From Chitinophaga niastensis (GTDB taxonomy: Bacteria; Bacteroidota; Bacteroidia; Chitinophagales; Chitinophagaceae), in NCBI RefSeq assembly GCF_003014755.1, contig NZ_PYAW01000001.1, positions 1,426,001 through 1,490,000 on the forward strand: a stretch of DNA of 64,000 nt. Direction: 5' to 3'. Made by a program: the position numbers and the translations under genes. Positions 7,822-17,469 of the stretch are shown here, piece by piece. Each line of letters begins with the position of its first letter. The first letter of the stretch is position 1. The notes beneath the pieces are model-generated. The model was not told where the DNA came from and searched no databases. It saw only the letters and a list, made by a program, of their open reading frames with translations.

Positions 7822-8318
7822 CGTTTTTTTAATTTTATTACCGGAATTAATTTTTGCATCTTAATGCATTGCAACCTTGCTATAGCTATTAGCCAAATTC
7901 CAGACCGTATTAAAAAAATGTTGATCCTTCAGGGGCCGGAGAATGGAAATTAAGGACTTGAATTTTTTCATAAGATTTTTTAAATGATGTTAAAAATAAT
8001 ATATAACTTATTAAAAAAGAAAATATTAGGATGGTTAATTGGTATGATAAAAATAATAAATACCTGGCCGGTATTGGTAATTGGGAGTGATTACAACAAC
8101 CTTAGATCCGGAAAATTAGCGCATATCTCTTTAAGAAAAAAGTATATCATTTTGGTAAGGGTATTTCATTTTTTGCAGGGTTTGCACAAATAATGCTCAT
8201 CAATCATTTTGTAGAAATGCAACATAGTTTTGAAGCACACAATATTTGCCGGCATGGATACCTGAAGAATTGCTGTGGAAATTCCTCTTACAAATTGTAT
8301 ATTTAGTAAAAGAAATCT
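7822..8318. other. Divergent intergenic region, porin / Bor-like lipoprotein
   Basis: About 500 bp, very A+T rich in the middle. The 70-codon open frame at 7984-8193 has no family resemblance and is judged spurious. Promoters for both flanking genes should lie here; I cannot place them with confidence. Confidence 0.4.
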
Positions 8319-8669
8319 ATGTGTAGCCCCTCTTTCCGCAGACCCGGTATGCATGGTTTATTGCTTGCCTGCATCCTGTGCACCAGTAGTTGTTACTCCT
8401 ATCGCATTGCAACACATGCGCAGCCTGCTACTGATGCTGCACCCGTCAACAGAGTAAGAGCCTACAGCCTGTTTTGGGGACTCCTCAACAAACCACAGGT
8501 GATCAGCACCCCGGTATGCGACTCACTGGGAGTAAACGGTGTGGCGGAAGTAAGGGTCAAAACTAATTTCGGCAATACGGTATTAACCTTTTGTACACTT
8601 GGTATTTATTGCCCCGTTACAATAGAATGGAAATGCGCCAAACCATGTGCGCAGGTAGATTCGTTATAA
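8319..8669 (+). CDS. Bor-like lipoprotein
   Basis: 116 residues with a lipoprotein signal: hydrophobic GLLLACILCTSSC with the probable lipid-attached Cys at about residue 25. An in-frame ATG at 8349 is an alternative start giving a shorter n-region. The mature part resembles the lambda Bor/Iss family, with VCDSLGVNGVAEVRVKTNF and the diagnostic closing segment TLGIYCPVTIEWKC (Bor has FITLGIYTP). Bor/Iss proteins are surface lipoproteins linked in enterobacteria to serum resistance; the function in Bacteroidota is unknown. The FAD oxidase gene follows after 38 nt and may be co-transcribed. Confidence 0.7.
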   Translation: MCSPSFRRPGMHGLLLACILCTSSCYSYRIATHAQPATDAAPVNRVRAYSLFWGLLNKPQVISTPVCDSLGVNGVAEVRVKTNFGNTVLTFCTLGIYCPVTIEWKCAKPCAQVDSL

Positions 8670-8707
8670 AACAGCATATTGTTTTCTTCACCCCAATATT
8701 CGTCCGC

Positions 8708-10216
8708 ATGAAAATTATTAAGCACGGCGGCTTCTCCTGGAGTAATTTGCATAATACATTTACGCAGCAAGTAACTGATCTGTATGACCTTGCCAATGAA
8801 GTAGCCGGCACTGTACTTCAAAATTATAATGATACCACCAGTGGCATACAACAAATAATAAAAGACGCTATACAAAACGGTACGTCACTGCGTACGCTTG
8901 GCGGAAGCTGGTCATTTTCTCCCATAGCGGCTACCAACGGTATCTTACTCAATACCAAACCGCTGAATATTCGTTTTACTATCACCAGCAACAGTATAGA
9001 CGCTGCTTATAACGGTGATCCCAAAAAACTTTGCCTGGCTCAATGCGGCAACGGCATCTGGGAGCTGAACGACTTCCTGCATCAGCGTGGATTGTCGCTG
9101 TCGGCCTGCGGTGCCAGTAACGGGCAAACCATTGCAGGAGCCCTGGCTACAGGCACACATGGTGCTGCTATTGGCTTTGGCGCGGTGCAGGAAGGTGTAG
9201 TTGGTTTGCATATCATTACAGGTGCCGATAAACATATCTGGTTGGAGCGAGCGTCTTATCCGGTAGTGTCTAATACTTTAACAGATAAGCTGGGAGCGGT
9301 ACTGGTGCGTGATGATGATGCCTTTAATGCCGCAGTGGTGAGCTTTGGTGCCTTCGGTTTTGTACATGGTGTAATGATAGAAGCAGAAGATGATTATCTG
9401 CTGGAGTGTTACCTGCGCCGCGTGCCCTATGATGATGCGCTGATTCACCAGCTTACCACACTCGATTTTGTATATCCGCATTTGCCCTATCCGGGTGTAA
9501 TGCCTTTTCATTTTCAGTCGCTTATCAATCCTTATGATCTGGCCAACGGCGCCTATATGACTACGATGTATAAGCGTCCTTACCGCAACGACTACACGAG
9601 GCCAAAGCCTAATGGTGCCGGCATAGGGCCGGGCGACGATGCCCCTTGTTTTATTGGTACGCTGGCCGGTGCAATCCCTGCTGCAGTGCCGCTGTTGGTA
9701 AACAAAGTGCTGGCATCCAGTCTTACTCCCTATGAACAACAATTCGGCAGACTCGGAGAAATATTCAACAATACTACTTTGCGCGGCAAGGTAGCCAGTG
9801 CTGCTGTAGGACTGCCTGTTACAGCGGTAGGACAGGTGATAGACGCACTGCTTCAGGTGAATACACAAGCCGGCCCCTTTATAGGTTTATTCGCTTTCCG
9901 GTTCGTGAAAGCCTCCAAAGCTACTATGGCGTTTACCCGTTTCGCACCGGTTACCTGTGTACTGGAACTGGATGGGGTGCTTTCTCCGGAAACAGTAGGC
10001 TTCTATGAAGCGGTATGGAATAAGCTGGATCAGCTTAATATTCCTTTTACTTTTCACTGGGGAAAGATGAATGTGCTAACACCTGATCGTATACATAGCA
10101 TGTACGGAACAAGCCTGGACCAATTCCTGGCGGCGCGTGCAAGAATAGTAGATCCGGCTATGATCCGTACTTTCAGCAATGACGCTATGCAACAATGGGG
10201 AATTGACCAGGTCTGA
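8708..10216 (+). CDS. FAD-linked oxidase of the VAO/PCMH (FAD_binding_4) family
   Basis: 502 residues from ATG 8708; the open frame reaches back to 8591 but that part overlaps the lipoprotein gene and is unlike the family. The FAD-binding PCMH domain covers about residues 40-220, with LRTLGGSWSFSP (61-72) at the pyrophosphate loop and the hallmark GALATGTHGAAIG (144-156). The C-terminal half is the substrate domain of sugar-lactone or alcohol oxidase relatives. The pyrophosphate loop reads GGSWS rather than GSGHS, so the histidine that binds FAD covalently in many relatives is absent; non-covalent FAD is inferred. The substrate cannot be told. No signal peptide. It ends 8 nt from the convergent gcvH. 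Confidence 0.82.
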   Translation: MKIIKHGGFSWSNLHNTFTQQVTDLYDLANEVAGTVLQNYNDTTSGIQQIIKDAIQNGTSLRTLGGSWSFSPIAATNGILLNTKPLNIRFTITSNSIDAAYNGDPKKLCLAQCGNGIWELNDFLHQRGLSLSACGASNGQTIAGALATGTHGAAIGFGAVQEGVVGLHIITGADKHIWLERASYPVVSNTLTDKLGAVLVRDDDAFNAAVVSFGAFGFVHGVMIEAEDDYLLECYLRRVPYDDALIHQLTTLDFVYPHLPYPGVMPFHFQSLINPYDLANGAYMTTMYKRPYRNDYTRPKPNGAGIGPGDDAPCFIGTLAGAIPAAVPLLVNKVLASSLTPYEQQFGRLGEIFNNTTLRGKVASAAVGLPVTAVGQVIDALLQVNTQAGPFIGLFAFRFVKASKATMAFTRFAPVTCVLELDGVLSPETVGFYEAVWNKLDQLNIPFTFHWGKMNVLTPDRIHSMYGTSLDQFLAARARIVDPAMIRTFSNDAMQQWGIDQV

Positions 10217-10224
10217 AAATCCCG

Positions 10225-10614
10225 TTATTCTTCTGTGCTACAATACTTGTCATAAGCAGCAGCATCTAATAGCTCCCCAACTTCTTTGGGATTAGCGACT
10301 GTTATCTTAAGAAACCATCCGCCTGCATACGGTTCATCATTGACTAAGTCTGGTGAGTCTAATACCGTTTCATTTATTTCTGCCACTTTCCCATTTAAGG
10401 GGCTAAAGAGTTCAGTTACAGCTTTAACAGATTCAACAGTACCGAATGCTTCGTCTTTTCCCAGCGTATCTCCTACCTTATAAGGTAGCTCTACAAAAAC
10501 AATCTCACCTAATTGTTTTTGTGCATGATCTGTAAGACCAATAGTGGCTTTATTGCCGTTTAGAAGGACCCATGAATGGTCTCTTGTATAACGTAAATTC
10601 CCGGGAGTGCTCAT
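10225..10614 (-). CDS. gcvH: Glycine cleavage system H protein
   Basis: 129 residues from ATG at 10614; an upstream in-frame TTG at 10620 is not needed. This is the lipoyl carrier of the glycine cleavage system: it shuttles the aminomethyl group between GcvP, GcvT and Lpd in the cytoplasm. The lipoylation site is Lys64 in GTVESVKAVTELFSP, and the N-terminal RYTRDHSWV and the YAGGWFLKI segment are canonical. Length matches the family. The genes for P and T are not in the window, so gcvH is unlinked here. Confidence 0.97.
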   Translation of the reverse strand: MSTPGNLRYTRDHSWVLLNGNKATIGLTDHAQKQLGEIVFVELPYKVGDTLGKDEAFGTVESVKAVTELFSPLNGKVAEINETVLDSPDLVNDEPYAGGWFLKITVANPKEVGELLDAAAYDKYCSTEE

Positions 10615-10802
10615 AGACAATGAAGTTTAAGGTTATTTGAAGGATGATTTGCTATATGGATATTCTTTGTGTTGTTATTAGCCATTTTGTGTAGCAGTTA
10701 TTTTGAGATGCACGTGAATAATAAACATTAATTACCTGATTTTTGTTTTATCTGCATAACATTTTTAATACTGAAAATTTGAAATATCCATATTACTCTT
10801 TC

Positions 10803-10833
10803 TTTATAAAAAAGGCTGACCATCCGGTCAGCC
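10803..10833 (-). terminator. Terminator of the SusC/SusD operon (10.9-16.1 kb)
   Basis: A perfect 8-bp stem, GGCTGACC (10814-10821) and GGTCAGCC (10826-10833), ATCC loop, followed on the minus strand by TTTTTTTAT, 40 nt after the SusD stop. Confidence 0.88.
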
Positions 10834-10873
10834 CTTTGAAATTACCAGCTATCAGTATTTATCATTAGTAGCA

Positions 10874-12610
10874 TTACCATCCTTCATTTTGTTTTAGTTC
10901 CGTATTACGCAATGTTTCATCTGTAGTGATAGGAATCAGGTACATAGCATTGCGCCATAAACGGTCTTCTACTTTGAATTTTTCATAATGGTAACCTTCC
11001 GGTGTAGTGGCGTCTTTTATTAACCGCATACCCCATATTTCCTTTTCTGTATTTTCAGCGATCTTCCAGCGACGGACATCCCAGAAGCGTTGGTTTTCGA
11101 ATGACAGCTCTATTCTTCTTTCATTGTGAATGCGCTGCCGCATTGCAGCCTGGCTTAATCCGGCGGGCAATGATGGCTGGCCTGCACGTGTACGGATAAG
11201 GTTGATATAAGTTGCAATGTCTGCATTACCAGGATCGTATTCATTCAATGCTTCGGCATAACTAAGATAAAATTCTGCCAGCCGGAAAATGATGCCGTGT
11301 ATATCTCTTCCCGGTCCCTGGTTAACGGTAATGTTTTCATCTGCCAGCTTCCGGCAGCTGTAGCCTGTTCTGCTGTGATCTGTTTGTGTACTCTGTTCAT
11401 CTCTCCCGCCCGGAAACGTTTCAATTTTACGGCCTTTCCAGGAAGCGCCATTGTAAGTGATATCTGTATAAAATCTGGGATCACGGTTATCATATGGCTT
11501 TGCAGGGTTATAACCGGATGCAGGGTTGCTGATTGACAAACCATTGGCCATTTCATAATCGTCTACGAGGTTTTGTGTAGGGGAACAACCAGACCATCCA
11601 TTACTGCCATAAGGAAAGATATACCGGTCGTAGCTCTCATTGGTTTCTTTCATTCTTACCCAGATCACTTCTTTGCTAAGCAGTGTGTTGTTGGTAAACA
11701 TATTCAATCTGTCGGACAACGTATTTTCCAGTTGATATGCCGGTCCGCCCTGTGCAGATTTGAGATCGATGACAGCTTTGGCAGCTGCGGCTGCGGCGCG
11801 CCATTTCTCCGGATCGGTGGCGGCGGTACCGCTGCTGATATCTCCCTGAAAACTTGTTTTGCCGGCAATTGCCCACAGCGGACTGGCACTGTAAAGCAGC
11901 ATACGTGCCTTTAAAGCCAGGCAAGTACCTTGTGTTACCCTTCCGGTTTGTGTAGTAGGATAAAGTACCGGCAGCCGCTTAATAGCTTCGTTACAGTCGG
12001 CAATGATCTGTGCTACACATGCATCGTAGGTGCTGCGTGGCTGATTCAGCGCTTTCACATCGCTTTGATCAATGGTTTTTGTAATAATGATGGCGCCACC
12101 AAATTGACGAAGCAACTCTGCGAGATAATAGGCGCGCAGAAAATATACTTCTCCGATACGATTTTGTAATGCGCCTTTGTTGTTGGCATCATCCGGGGTT
12201 TTATATTTTGCTACCCCTTCCAGGATAGCATTGGCTTGCCTGATAGCTACGTAATTATCACGCCAGGTATTGCCGATGGGATTATTATTGCCGGACCAGG
12301 AGCCGTTATTAAAGCTCATAGAGGGCATCCAGTTAGAAGCATCTTTAGCTTCATCTGTGCCGGAAGACATAGAGTAGCCACCGAGGTAAGTATAATTTCC
12401 GCGTAAATGGGAATATAAATTATTAACCACCTGGTCGGTCATTGCAAAATTGGTGAAGATGTCCACATCCTGTTGTTGTGTAGTGGAAGCCCTGTCCAGA
12501 AAGCCTTTCTTACAGGCGTTGAACGACAGCAGTATGAATAAACCCAATAACAATTTCCTCATGCCAGACATCTTTTTGTAATAGCTATTGGATAATATGA
12601 TTCGTTGCAT
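10874..12610 (-). CDS. SusD/RagB-family nutrient-binding lipoprotein
   Basis: 578 residues. The lipoprotein signal is LLLGLFILLSFNAC with the lipidated Cys at about 33; in-frame Met codons at 12571 and 12562 would give a more usual signal length and may be the real start. Tetratricopeptide-like helices (RIGEVYFLRAYYLAELLRQFGG; LALKARMLLYSASPLW) form the SusD-like N-domain. The C-terminal RagB/SusD domain has RLAEFYLSYAEALNE and RRIELSFENQRFWDVRRWK. It sits on the cell surface, caps the SusC channel and binds the ligand. It lies 49 nt downstream of SusC in one operon. No enzyme gene follows, so the substrate is unknown. Confidence 0.93.
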   Translation of the reverse strand: MQRIILSNSYYKKMSGMRKLLLGLFILLSFNACKKGFLDRASTTQQQDVDIFTNFAMTDQVVNNLYSHLRGNYTYLGGYSMSSGTDEAKDASNWMPSMSFNNGSWSGNNNPIGNTWRDNYVAIRQANAILEGVAKYKTPDDANNKGALQNRIGEVYFLRAYYLAELLRQFGGAIIITKTIDQSDVKALNQPRSTYDACVAQIIADCNEAIKRLPVLYPTTQTGRVTQGTCLALKARMLLYSASPLWAIAGKTSFQGDISSGTAATDPEKWRAAAAAAKAVIDLKSAQGGPAYQLENTLSDRLNMFTNNTLLSKEVIWVRMKETNESYDRYIFPYGSNGWSGCSPTQNLVDDYEMANGLSISNPASGYNPAKPYDNRDPRFYTDITYNGASWKGRKIETFPGGRDEQSTQTDHSRTGYSCRKLADENITVNQGPGRDIHGIIFRLAEFYLSYAEALNEYDPGNADIATYINLIRTRAGQPSLPAGLSQAAMRQRIHNERRIELSFENQRFWDVRRWKIAENTEKEIWGMRLIKDATTPEGYHYEKFKVEDRLWRNAMYLIPITTDETLRNTELKQNEGW

Positions 12611-12659
12611 AACTTTTAATTTAAAATATCAGGAAACATTTTCCATGCGCAGCACGCTG

Positions 12660-15600
12660 TTAAAATCTTACATCAATACCAAAATTCCAGATCTTCTGAA
12701 TCGGGTACATAGCACCGTTGCCATCGCCTATTTCAGGGTCTACCTGGTAATCTTTCAGCTTATCCCAGGTAATAAGATTCATACCGTTGGCGTATATACG
12801 AAAATAAGAGAGGCCCAATGGTTTGATCCAGCGCTTTGGCAGCTGATAACCTATCTCTGCATTTTTGAGTCGCAGATAGTCGGCGGAGCGGAGCCAGAAC
12901 GATGAGGCACGGTGATTGTTGCCATTTGTATTGCTGTGCAAACGTGGGTAGGTAGCGGTATTAGCTGTTTCCGGTGTCCAGCGGCCGAGGTGAAAAGGTT
13001 TCACTTTACCACCCTGAAAAAATTCATATACTGCTTCATTATTCAACATCAGATCTGAGTGTGCAGCGCCCTGAAACAGCATGGTGAAATCAAAGCCCTT
13101 GTAATCTGCACCCAATGTAGCACCATACATAATTTCCGGTGTGCGGGCGTAGCCGATGGCTGTTTCATCAAAATTCGACTGAATGAAATCGTATTCTTTA
13201 CCCGTCAGTTTTTTATATTTTATATCACCGGGACCATAGTCAGAAAAATTCTGACGCGGACTATTATCCACTTCATTCTGATCGTGGAAGAAACCTTCTG
13301 CTACCAGGCCAAACTTGGTGCCGATGGGGTGTCCGGTGCCTTTCATCCATGGATATGCCTGCGGCACTTCATCCTGGTATATGATTTTGTTCCGGGCAAA
13401 AGTGATGTTGGGTTTAACGAAATAGTGCACTTTGCCAATCGTATTATCGTGACTTAATTCCAGTTCAAAACCTTTATTGTCTACAATGCCAATGTTCTGT
13501 GCTTTGATATCCTGACCGAATACATCAGAAAGGGTGTTACGTCTGATGAGGATCTGACTTCTTCTTTGTTTGAAAACATCCAGCGTGATGCCCAGTTTAT
13601 CTTTCCACAGGCGTGCTTCCAGTCCGAGGTTTGCCTGACGGCCACGCTCCCAGGTTACACCCGGATTGCCAATTGCACCTTGTTTCCAGCCATTAGCCTG
13701 GTTGGCATTGGTGCCAAAATAATATGGATCGCCTCCACCCCAGGAGGTGAACCACAAAAAGCGGTCATTTCCACTTCTGTCATTGCCTACTTCTCCATAA
13801 GAGCCTCTTATTTTCAGGAAGCTGAGTGCGGAAATATTGTCTTTGATAAAATTTTCTTCAGATAATATCCAGCCGGCAGAAATAGATGGGAAGAAGCCAT
13901 AGCGGCCTTCTTTGGGGAAGTTTTCAGAACCCTGATAAGAAGCACTTAGTTCCAGTAAATATTTTTGAAGGTAGTTATAAGTGCCGCGGAATAATAATGA
14001 TTGATAGGCAAAAGGAATCTGGGAGCCATTTTCCTGCAAACGACGGTTCCATAATACGATGCCGGTAGCTTCATGATTACCGAATTTACGGTTCCAGTTC
14101 ATCGTTGCTTCCAGGTAAGTATTGCGCAGGGCGCTGCCTCCATTAAAGCCACCATTGGGATCTATTTTAGTATCCTGACCAGACTGTTTATAATCTGTTA
14201 TATTTCCCTGTGCATCATAAATGGGCTCATATACAGCATAGTTGCGGCCGTAGGAAGTGTAAGGAGTATTGGTGTTATCATAGGAGAAAGATACTTTAGC
14301 ACTCAGGTTTTTAGTGAGGAAATCCAGCTTGCGGGTAAGGGCAAATGTTCCTTGTACCGTATTGTTATACCAGTGCTGATAGCCCTTTTGGGAGAGTTCA
14401 CCAAAGATATTGGAACTAAAAGTACCGTTGCCCCACATAGAACCATCCGGATTGAAAATAGGATAAATAGGCGCCATACGATTGGCGAGATTCATAATAT
14501 TAGCCGCGGAATTATTACCATCTGTGCGATCTGTCATAGTGCCGGCGAGGTCTACGCGGGCAGTCAGGGTAGGCGTTATATCCACATCCACGTTAGCCCG
14601 CAGATTATACCGCTTCATGACGTTGTTGGAATTATATCCGTCCTTGTTTTCTTTGGTATGTGCGTAATTCCCTTGCTGGAGGTTATAGCCGGCCGAAATG
14701 AAGTAGCGGGCTATATTGTTACCGCCGCTCACATTGAGGTTCCCCTGCGCCACCATAGAGGGCTTCATGATGAACTTATAATAATCCGTGTTGGGTAGTT
14801 TTCCGCTTTTGTATCCTTCCAGTTGTTCCGGTGTAAAGGCGGGTTGCGCACCGTCGTTGGCGAGTGCTTCGTTAAACAGCCTGGCATAATCGTAAGAGCC
14901 CAGGTATTTAGGCAGCCGGGTGGCTTCCTGTACACCGGTAGAGGCGCGGAAGCTTACCGATGGTGCGCCGGCCTTGCCGCGTTTTGTAGTAACGAGCACC
15001 GCACCGTTGGCGCCACGCATACCTAGTACAGCGGTGGCCGCGGCATCTTTCAGGATAGTAAGACTTTCAATATCGTTGGGATCGAGATAGCTCATGCTGC
15101 GTTCTATGCCGTCTACCATTACAATGGGTGAGGCATTATTGAGGGTAGCTACTCCACGAATGTAGAGAGAGCTGCCATCTACCCCGGGCTCACCACTGCG
15201 TTGAGTGGTAATAAGTCCGGGGAGCCTGCCTGCCAACGCATTGGTAAGATTGGATACAGGGCTTTGTACTAATTCCTTGGTACTGATAGAAGCAATAGCC
15301 CCGGTAACAGTCGCTTTCTTTTGTTCGCCGTAAGCTACTACCACCACATCTTTTAATCCAAAGCTGGAGGGGATCAGTGTTACATCTGTTTGGTTGGAGA
15401 GGGTAATTTCTACTTCTTTTGTTTCATAGCCGATAAAAGAGAAAACCAATGATTTTGTGCTCACAGGTACCTGTATGCTGTAGGTACCATCTGTTTGTGT
15501 TTGTGTGCCCCTGTTGGTTCCTTTTACCAGTACAGAAACGCCTGGTAATACAGTGTTGGTTTTGTTTTCCACCACCGAGCCGATAATGGTGCGCAACTGT

Positions 15601-16058
15601 TGTCCGGTGCCGGTTTTAGCGGCAGGATTAACCACGGTGTCTGCCGCATTGGATAGTTCGGAAGCGCGAAAGATAACGATGATGTTATCTTCTTGTTTGA
15701 AACTGAGATGTGTATCGGCCAGTAATAATTCCAGTGTTTCTTTTACACTCCTGGTGGCTTTCTCCAGACTGATATTTTTGAATCTGTTTATTTGCTCCGG
15801 AGGATAAGCCAGGCGGAAGCCGGAAAGGTTTTCCACTTTTCCCAATGCGCCTTTCAGTGTTTCATTTTTCAGTGTGAGCGTGATTTTTTTTGTAGAGATA
15901 TCCTGAGCGCTTCCTGCCGATGCCCACAATACGGGTGTTAGTAATAGCAGGCTCAAAATGAGTAAGGTGGTGGTTTTTACCAGGCGCCTGGTGTGGCGGT
16001 TTGTATAGGACAATAGATTGTCACCAAGCTGTGTTTTCACAGCTAATAACTTTTGCAT
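12660..16058 (-). CDS. SusC/RagA-type TonB-dependent transporter with N-terminal STN signalling domain
   Basis: 1132 residues from ATG 16058 (an upstream TTG at 16067 is less likely). Order of domains: signal/TM segment about residues 28-55 ending SAQD; STN (secretin/TonB short N-terminal) domain about 57-120; carboxypeptidase-like beta-sandwich about 155-240 (GSVVENKTNTVLPGVSVLVK); SusC plug with VVVVAYGEQKKATVTGAI and the MRGANGAVLVTTKRG signature; then a barrel of about 770 residues ending GIDVRF. It imports an unknown ligand across the outer membrane using TonB energy. The STN domain passes ligand occupancy to the FecR protein encoded upstream, which controls the ECF sigma factor at 17470. 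Confidence 0.95.
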   Translation of the reverse strand: MQKLLAVKTQLGDNLLSYTNRHTRRLVKTTTLLILSLLLLTPVLWASAGSAQDISTKKITLTLKNETLKGALGKVENLSGFRLAYPPEQINRFKNISLEKATRSVKETLELLLADTHLSFKQEDNIIVIFRASELSNAADTVVNPAAKTGTGQQLRTIIGSVVENKTNTVLPGVSVLVKGTNRGTQTQTDGTYSIQVPVSTKSLVFSFIGYETKEVEITLSNQTDVTLIPSSFGLKDVVVVAYGEQKKATVTGAIASISTKELVQSPVSNLTNALAGRLPGLITTQRSGEPGVDGSSLYIRGVATLNNASPIVMVDGIERSMSYLDPNDIESLTILKDAAATAVLGMRGANGAVLVTTKRGKAGAPSVSFRASTGVQEATRLPKYLGSYDYARLFNEALANDGAQPAFTPEQLEGYKSGKLPNTDYYKFIMKPSMVAQGNLNVSGGNNIARYFISAGYNLQQGNYAHTKENKDGYNSNNVMKRYNLRANVDVDITPTLTARVDLAGTMTDRTDGNNSAANIMNLANRMAPIYPIFNPDGSMWGNGTFSSNIFGELSQKGYQHWYNNTVQGTFALTRKLDFLTKNLSAKVSFSYDNTNTPYTSYGRNYAVYEPIYDAQGNITDYKQSGQDTKIDPNGGFNGGSALRNTYLEATMNWNRKFGNHEATGIVLWNRRLQENGSQIPFAYQSLLFRGTYNYLQKYLLELSASYQGSENFPKEGRYGFFPSISAGWILSEENFIKDNISALSFLKIRGSYGEVGNDRSGNDRFLWFTSWGGGDPYYFGTNANQANGWKQGAIGNPGVTWERGRQANLGLEARLWKDKLGITLDVFKQRRSQILIRRNTLSDVFGQDIKAQNIGIVDNKGFELELSHDNTIGKVHYFVKPNITFARNKIIYQDEVPQAYPWMKGTGHPIGTKFGLVAEGFFHDQNEVDNSPRQNFSDYGPGDIKYKKLTGKEYDFIQSNFDETAIGYARTPEIMYGATLGADYKGFDFTMLFQGAAHSDLMLNNEAVYEFFQGGKVKPFHLGRWTPETANTATYPRLHSNTNGNNHRASSFWLRSADYLRLKNAEIGYQLPKRWIKPLGLSYFRIYANGMNLITWDKLKDYQVDPEIGDGNGAMYPIQKIWNFGIDVRF

Positions 16059-16100
16059 AACGGGCAATAATTTAAGAAATGTTAGAAATGAGGGTGCCTG

Positions 16101-16121
16101 TAGCAGCCTAGTGTGCTGCTA
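16101..16121 (-). repeat. Hairpin in the SusC leader
   Basis: TAGCAGC (16101-16107) and GCTGCTA (16115-16121) pair perfectly around 7 nt, about 45 nt upstream of the SusC start. It would form in the 5' untranslated region of the SusC/SusD mRNA; function unknown. Confidence 0.4.
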
Positions 16122-16264
16122 AAATGTTTCCCTTTTCAGTTGTTTTTTATTTTAAATTAAAGATGGAATGATGATGTTTGTTTAAGCGATAATTTTGGTT
16201 TCATCCTGATAGATTTTCGTGGTTTTTAATAAAATAGCATAGTATAAATAGCCTGCCCTGAATC

Positions 16265-16280
16265 GCTAAATTGATTTAGC
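16265..16280. promoter_or_regulatory. Palindrome between FecR and SusC genes
   Basis: GCTAAAT-TG-ATTTAGC is a perfect 7+7 palindrome with a 2-nt centre, in the 279-bp gap between SusC and FecR. It could be an operator upstream of SusC or the stem of a FecR terminator; no T-run follows directly, so the former is slightly preferred. Confidence 0.35.
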
Positions 16281-16337
16281 AAATTTGATTTAAAAAGGCT
16301 TCACATTATCTTTTGTAAGCGATGCAGGTTATTTTTA

Positions 16338-17333
16338 TTATAGTCCGCAACCTTTGCCGTTTATTAGAATATTGCGCCCGTTTTCTATGGTATAAGTCGC
16401 ATTTCTGACACCGCACAATACATCCAATACTTGTTCGAGTGATTCTGTTCCACTGAAAGAAGCTCTAATCTGGCAAGACTTTAACGCTTCATTGCTGAAC
16501 TGTATATTTACCTGGTAACGCTTATTTAATGTGGCTACAATAGATTCAAAGGTGGTATTTTCAAACACCATATCTTCTGTTGTCCAACTGATTTTGGCTA
16601 TGGCATTTACTTTTTGCTGTGCTGCAGTAGCCTTTTGAATATTGTAAACAATTTGCTGATCAGGAGTAAGTACTGCCAATACTTTTTTATCGTCTTCCAC
16701 TTTCACCTTTCCGCGTGTAACCGATACCGTTATATCGGGCAGGTCCGGATACGCCCGGATGTTAAAAGCTGTCCCCAGCACGGTAGTCTTTAAACGGCCG
16801 GTATTAATAATGAAAGGTCTTGCGCTATCCCGCCGGATATCAAAATAGGCCTCTCCCGAGAGCTCCACTTCCCTGGTTTTGCCGGTAAATGCTACAGGAA
16901 AATCCAGTTTGCTGCCGGCATGTAATATCACGGTACTTCCATCTGGCAAAGTAATGTAACGACTGTAGTTCTGTTTTTCTCCGGTATTAAAACCACTATA
17001 TTTAACCTGTTTTGATTGATCCTGTTTAATTAAATAATAGCCGGCACCTGCCAATAAAAGGAGCCCTCCCCATATAGCAGCCATCCGGGCTGCTTTCTTC
17101 CATAAAGGAATATACAGCACAGGGGGCTCTTTATCTTTATTCACCTGCGCCCTTAGCTCTTTCAGCTTTGCCTGTGTTAGTTGCCTGGCCATCTCATTTT
17201 CGGGATCAATCACCTGATCCGGCAGGTGCTGTCCAAGCCCGGTATACCAGGTCTCCAGCATTGCCAATTCCTCCGCTGTGCAAGTGCCCTGGCTATATTT
17301 TGCTAACAGTACATATAAATATTGTTGGTCCAT
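16338..17333 (-). CDS. FecR-family anti-sigma factor / sensor
   Basis: 331 residues. Cytoplasmic N-terminal domain about 1-80; one membrane helix about 85-102 (AAIWGGLLLLAGAGYYL); periplasmic FecR domain about 125-220, with SRYITLPDGSTVILHAGSKL and ELSGEAYFDI; C-terminal DUF4974 domain about 255-325 (MVFENTTFESIVATLNKRY). It binds the cognate ECF sigma factor in the cytoplasm and receives the signal from the STN domain of the SusC protein encoded just downstream. Unusually for this gene family it is divergent from its sigma gene (136 bp apart), not downstream of it. Confidence 0.94.
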   Translation of the reverse strand: MDQQYLYVLLAKYSQGTCTAEELAMLETWYTGLGQHLPDQVIDPENEMARQLTQAKLKELRAQVNKDKEPPVLYIPLWKKAARMAAIWGGLLLLAGAGYYLIKQDQSKQVKYSGFNTGEKQNYSRYITLPDGSTVILHAGSKLDFPVAFTGKTREVELSGEAYFDIRRDSARPFIINTGRLKTTVLGTAFNIRAYPDLPDITVSVTRGKVKVEDDKKVLAVLTPDQQIVYNIQKATAAQQKVNAIAKISWTTEDMVFENTTFESIVATLNKRYQVNIQFSNEALKSCQIRASFSGTESLEQVLDVLCGVRNATYTIENGRNILINGKGCGL

Positions 17334-17469
17334 AAATTCAAAAAACGTGGATAGCTACATTTAAAAACACCAATTTAATGCGTTACCGTTATCCCGGTGA
17401 AAAATTTTTTTAGCGGGGAAATAGTGAGGATTCTACACAACTATAGAAAAAAATGAATTATTATTAGAT

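Noticed and set aside
7984..8193. 70-codon plus-strand frame in the porin/Bor intergenic region
   Set aside because: A+T-driven lysine/isoleucine-rich translation without domain, signal or conserved pattern.
8591..8707. Extended N-terminus of the FAD oxidase
   Set aside because: Overlaps the Bor-like lipoprotein gene and is unlike the family; ATG 8708 gives the expected N-terminus.
14073..14798. 241-codon frame antisense to SusC
   Set aside because: Lies wholly within the confirmed SusC gene on the other strand and has no recognisable domain; length reflects codon bias of the real gene.
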